Shown piece after piece: positions 20,387 through 22,446 of a stretch of 22,446 bases of DNA. A program made the translations under genes and the position numbers. The notes below the pieces were generated by a model that was given only the letters and a program-made list of their open reading frames with translations, was not told the DNA's origin and made no database searches. Origin of the DNA: Pseudomonadota bacterium (lineage in GTDB: Bacteria > Pseudomonadota > Gammaproteobacteria > Steroidobacterales > Steroidobacteraceae); NCBI GenBank assembly GCA_016705325.1, contig JADIYJ010000010.1, positions 1 to 22,446 on the forward strand, read 5' to 3'. Each line of letters begins with the position of its first letter. Within the stretch, counting starts at the first letter, position 1.

Positions 20387-20611
20387 ATGTGCCCGGCTGT
20401 TCTAATGAAGATCACCGACACCGACGGGTTCAACGCCACCTGCGAAGCCAAGGGCATCGAGCGCGAGGTGAGCCTGTTCATGCTGCAGGGTGAGCCCGTC
20501 GACGTCGGTGACCACGTGCTGATCCACGTCGGCTACGCCATCCAGAAGATCAGCGAGAAGGAAGCCCGGTTCACCTGGGACCTGTTCGACGAGATACCGG
20601 AGCATGGATGA
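20387..20611 (+). CDS. hypC: Hydrogenase maturation chaperone HypC
   Basis: 74 aa, open throughout. HypC carries the Fe(CN)2CO precursor with HypD and delivers it to the [NiFe]-hydrogenase large subunit. The essential Cys 2 is present. The start reads MCPAVLMKI where the family has MCLAxPxKI; two base changes would give MCLAVPMKI, so this may be error rather than divergence. The body GIEREVSLFMLQGEPVDVGDHVLIHVGYAIQKISEKEA is a typical OB-fold HypC. Its stop overlaps the hypA start (20604) by 8 nt, showing translational coupling. First gene of the hyp cluster in the window. Confidence 0.92.
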   Translation: MCPAVLMKITDTDGFNATCEAKGIEREVSLFMLQGEPVDVGDHVLIHVGYAIQKISEKEARFTWDLFDEIPEHG

Positions 20612-20945
20612 GTTCGCGATCTGCCAGGCGCTGATCGAGCAGGTGCAGCGACGTCGCCCGCGAGAATGCGGGCGTTGGCCACCTCGATCACGTTGTCGGT
20701 CGGGCCATTGTCGGGCGTCGAAGCGAAGCTGCTTTCGAACACGCCCATCGCTCGCCGCTGCCGGCACGGTGGCGGAAGAGGCACAGGTCCAGTCGGTGCC
20801 GGTCTCGCGTGCGCTGCCGCACTTGCAAGGCCGAGACCGGAGGTGGCGGCGAACCGGCTGCCCTGCGGCAGCTGGCAACGACTGGCATGCGGACGTGGTC
20901 GCCGGCGAAGAAATGCTGCTGCAGCGGGTCGAGATCGAGATTTAG
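20604..20945 (+). CDS. hypA: Hydrogenase nickel incorporation protein HypA (frameshifted)
   Basis: Nickel metallochaperone acting with HypB. About 113 aa, the usual length. The start MDEFAICQALIEQVQR corresponds to the family MHExxICQxLI; residue 2, normally the nickel-binding His, reads Asp (GAT versus CAT), a single-base difference. IGPLSGVE-type VGPLSGVEAKLL, AAGTVAEEA, the zinc half-site CRTCKAETG and the tail DWHADVVAGEEMLLQRVEIEI appear in different frames, so three or more one-base shifts are present. The second zinc half-site (CGxC) is obscured: PCGSW in this sequence. Confidence 0.85.
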   Translation: MDEFAICQALIEQVQRRRPRECGRWPPRSRCRSGHCRASKRSCFRTRPSLAAAGTVAEEAQVQSVPVSRALPHLQGRDRRWRRTGCPAAAGNDWHADVVAGEEMLLQRVEIEI

Positions 20946-21015
20946 GCCGAAGAACCCGTCCATTGAAGACGGTCAACGCATGAAGCCGAGTGGGTCACGC
21001 TACGTCGATTGCGGG

Positions 21016-21756
21016 ATGTTCACTGGTCCTGCGGCCACGCGCGCGCCTCAGGCGCAGCCTTGGCGACCAAGGGCCACGCCGAATCGATCGAGGTCATTAC
21101 TGCGATCCTCGACGAGACGACAGGATCAGGCGCACAACCGCACCCACTGACGGTCACGGCGTGCTCGCGGTCAACCTGATGTCCTCGCCGGGTTCCGGCA
21201 AGACCTCGCTGCTCGAGGCGACCATCCGGGCGCTGGTAGGGCGAGAGCTCCGGCTCGCCGGTGATCGAAGGCGACCTGGCGATCGAGAACGACGCGGGCG
21301 CGTTATCCGTGCCTGCGGCGTTCCCGCCGTCCAGATCACGACTGGCAACGCGTGCCACCTCGACGCGCAGATGGTGCGAATGAGACGCACTGGACGACCT
21401 GCCGCCTGACGGCCCCGACGCGCTGTTCGTCGAGAACGTCGGCAACCTGGTGTGCCCGCGAGCTTCGATCTCGGCGCACCGCAACCTCACGCTGCTGTCG
21501 GTGCCTGAGGGCGACGACAAGCCGGTCAAGTACTCCGGTGATGTTCATATGGTGCGGACCTCGCGCTGATCACCAAGGTCGACCTGCCGCCTCACATCGA
21601 GGAATTAAGCGTCGAGCGCGCGCGACTCGCCGCGCCGCCAGGTGGGACTCCGTGGCGACATCATCGAACCTACGCGACGTGGCGGGCCGGGTCTCTAGGC
21701 CTGGCTCGGCTGGCTGCGCGGTGAGGTTACCGCGCGCCGTGCAGCCGCGGGCCTGA
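21016..21756 (+). CDS. hypB: Hydrogenase nickel incorporation GTPase HypB (frameshifted)
   Basis: GTPase that drives nickel insertion. The N-terminus, once two missing bases are allowed, reads MCTVCGHA, the CxxCG-type high-affinity nickel motif. Then SIEVITAILDE, HGVLAVNLMSSPGSGKTSLLEATI (P-loop, about 21170-21220), VIEGDLAIENDAGR, RACGVPAVQITTGNACHLDAQMV, DALFVENVGNLVCPASFDLG, LLSVPEGDDKPVKY, ALITKVDLPPHIE (NKxD-like site) and the tail WLGWLRGEVTARR lie in changing frames. At least six shifts occur. The stop is approximate. About 245 aa. It follows hypA by 70 nt; the gap has no recognised feature. Confidence 0.87.
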
Positions 21757-21773
21757 GCCGCAAGGGGGAGAAG

Positions 21774-22446
21774 ATGTCCACGGCCGCCGAATGGCTCGAG
21801 CGCATCCTGTGCGGCCGCTGCCGTTGCCGACCATCACACGGCGGGAACGTCTGTGGGGGCCATGAGCGCTCCTCGATCACGACCGCGGGCCTGCGCAAGT
21901 AATCCCGTCGAACATCGAATCCTGGTGCCCGGCCCGGGCTGTCTGGTCTGGTGCATCTGCCTGGAAGAGGACATCTACGAGGCGATCCAGCTGGCCCCGC
22001 AGGAGGGAAGTGTGACCCGGGGGGCCTTTTTTTGCATGCCGCGCGTCCCGGTCGAACGGGCATGAAAGCGAGCGGCGCTCGCTCGAACAGGCTGGGCGCG
22101 GCGGTGCCGATGTGCGCGGGATCGCGAGCCCGCCTGATGCCGCAAGATTGCGCGGGTGAACTAACGCGCAAGGTCGTCCTCGGCCGCGGGTTTCGAGACG
22201 ACGACGGCTCCGCGGCAGCGGCGCGCTGCTGGCGCAGGGTGCGCCTGCGAACCTGCTGTTCCTGATGTCCGGGCGCCGCACCTGGCCTGCGTGGTCGAGA
22301 TGCTGTTTTCGGTTCGGGCAGCTGGGGCTCGAGGCGCTGATCGCACCTGCCCTATCTCCACGGTGATGGGTTCCGAGAAATGGGAGTTCGTCCCGCAGCA
22401 GCACGGCATTCCGACCGCAGGTCGCGGGCTTTGCGCTGGAGTCGTT
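21774..22446 (+). CDS. hypD: Hydrogenase maturation protein HypD, 3' truncated by the window end (frameshifted)
   Basis: HypD is the [4Fe-4S] scaffold on which the Fe(CN)2CO group is assembled with HypC. Start MSTAAEWLERIL at ATG 21774, with GGGGGAG just upstream. Then, across shifting frames, PLPLPTIT, GGHERSITTAGLRK, IPSNIE, LVPGPGC (family PGPGCPVC; here the second half reads VWCICLEEDIYEAIQLA), MLRVPV-like MPRVPV, GADVRGIASPLDA, KVVVFG-like segments, LLFLMSGRRTW, GLEALIAP, STVMGSEKWEF and QQHGIPTAVAGFALES at the edge. About 225 residues of about 370-380 are in the window. Confidence 0.85.

Noticed and set aside
12087..22446. Programmed frameshifting or mass pseudogenisation
   Set aside because: Shifts occur in nearly every gene, in unrelated families and often in short homopolymers, with no slippery-site or stem-loop pattern. 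Sequence error is simpler.

Overview
The window reads as a 22.4 kb piece of a GC-rich pseudomonadote genome, most likely a gammaproteobacterium. The grounds are a 16S-tRNA-Ile-tRNA-Ala-23S-5S rRNA operon with a boxB/boxA spacer signal, a Uup-type ABC-F protein, a birA-coaX pair with an ATGA overlap followed by a SPOR-domain gene and tRNA-Thr, and a bactofilin next to a small CXXC protein. Taxonomy is inferred from gene content and rRNA appearance only; no search was run.

Layout. 1-5276: one complete rRNA operon on + ending in a strong intrinsic terminator. 5380-7203 (-): uup, convergent with the rRNA operon. 7458-7766 (+): a small secreted monoheme cytochrome c. 7864-14241 (-): a same-strand block, in transcription order feoA, feoB, a small Cys-containing membrane protein, a CbcL-like multiheme cytochrome c / cytochrome b fusion (11 predicted c hemes plus a membrane b-type domain), and a NapC/NirT-like membrane hexaheme cytochrome. 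A Fur-box-like sequence lies upstream of feoA. 14407-18702 (+): a CtlX-like amidino hydrolase, a gapped plsY remnant, birA, coaX, a second small cytochrome c and a SPOR-domain protein. 18733-18806: tRNA-Thr. 18836-19710 (+): bactofilin and a CXXC-containing protein. About 19750-20082 (-): a lipoprotein. 20387-22446 (+): hypC-hypA-hypB-hypD, with hypD running off the end.

The biological centre is the 7.9-14.2 kb block. The CbcL-like and NapC-like proteins together have the parts of an inner-membrane quinol-to-periplasm electron conduit. They sit directly downstream of ferrous-iron uptake genes. A reasonable but unproven reading is respiratory electron export, perhaps Fe(III) reduction, physically linked to Fe(II) import. 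The hyp genes indicate that the organism matures a [NiFe] hydrogenase, so H2 could be one electron source, but no hydrogenase structural gene is in the window.

Sequence quality is uneven and matters for every call. From about 5.3 to 12.78 kb all genes are open and intact. From about 12.78 kb to the right end nearly every recognisable gene is broken by one-base indels, often in homopolymers. The 16S gene at the left end also carries changes and deletions at universally conserved positions. This looks like a long-read contig with poorly polished ends. I therefore annotate the broken genes as probable intact genes with sequence errors, give composite coordinates, and treat starts and stops on the right side as approximate.
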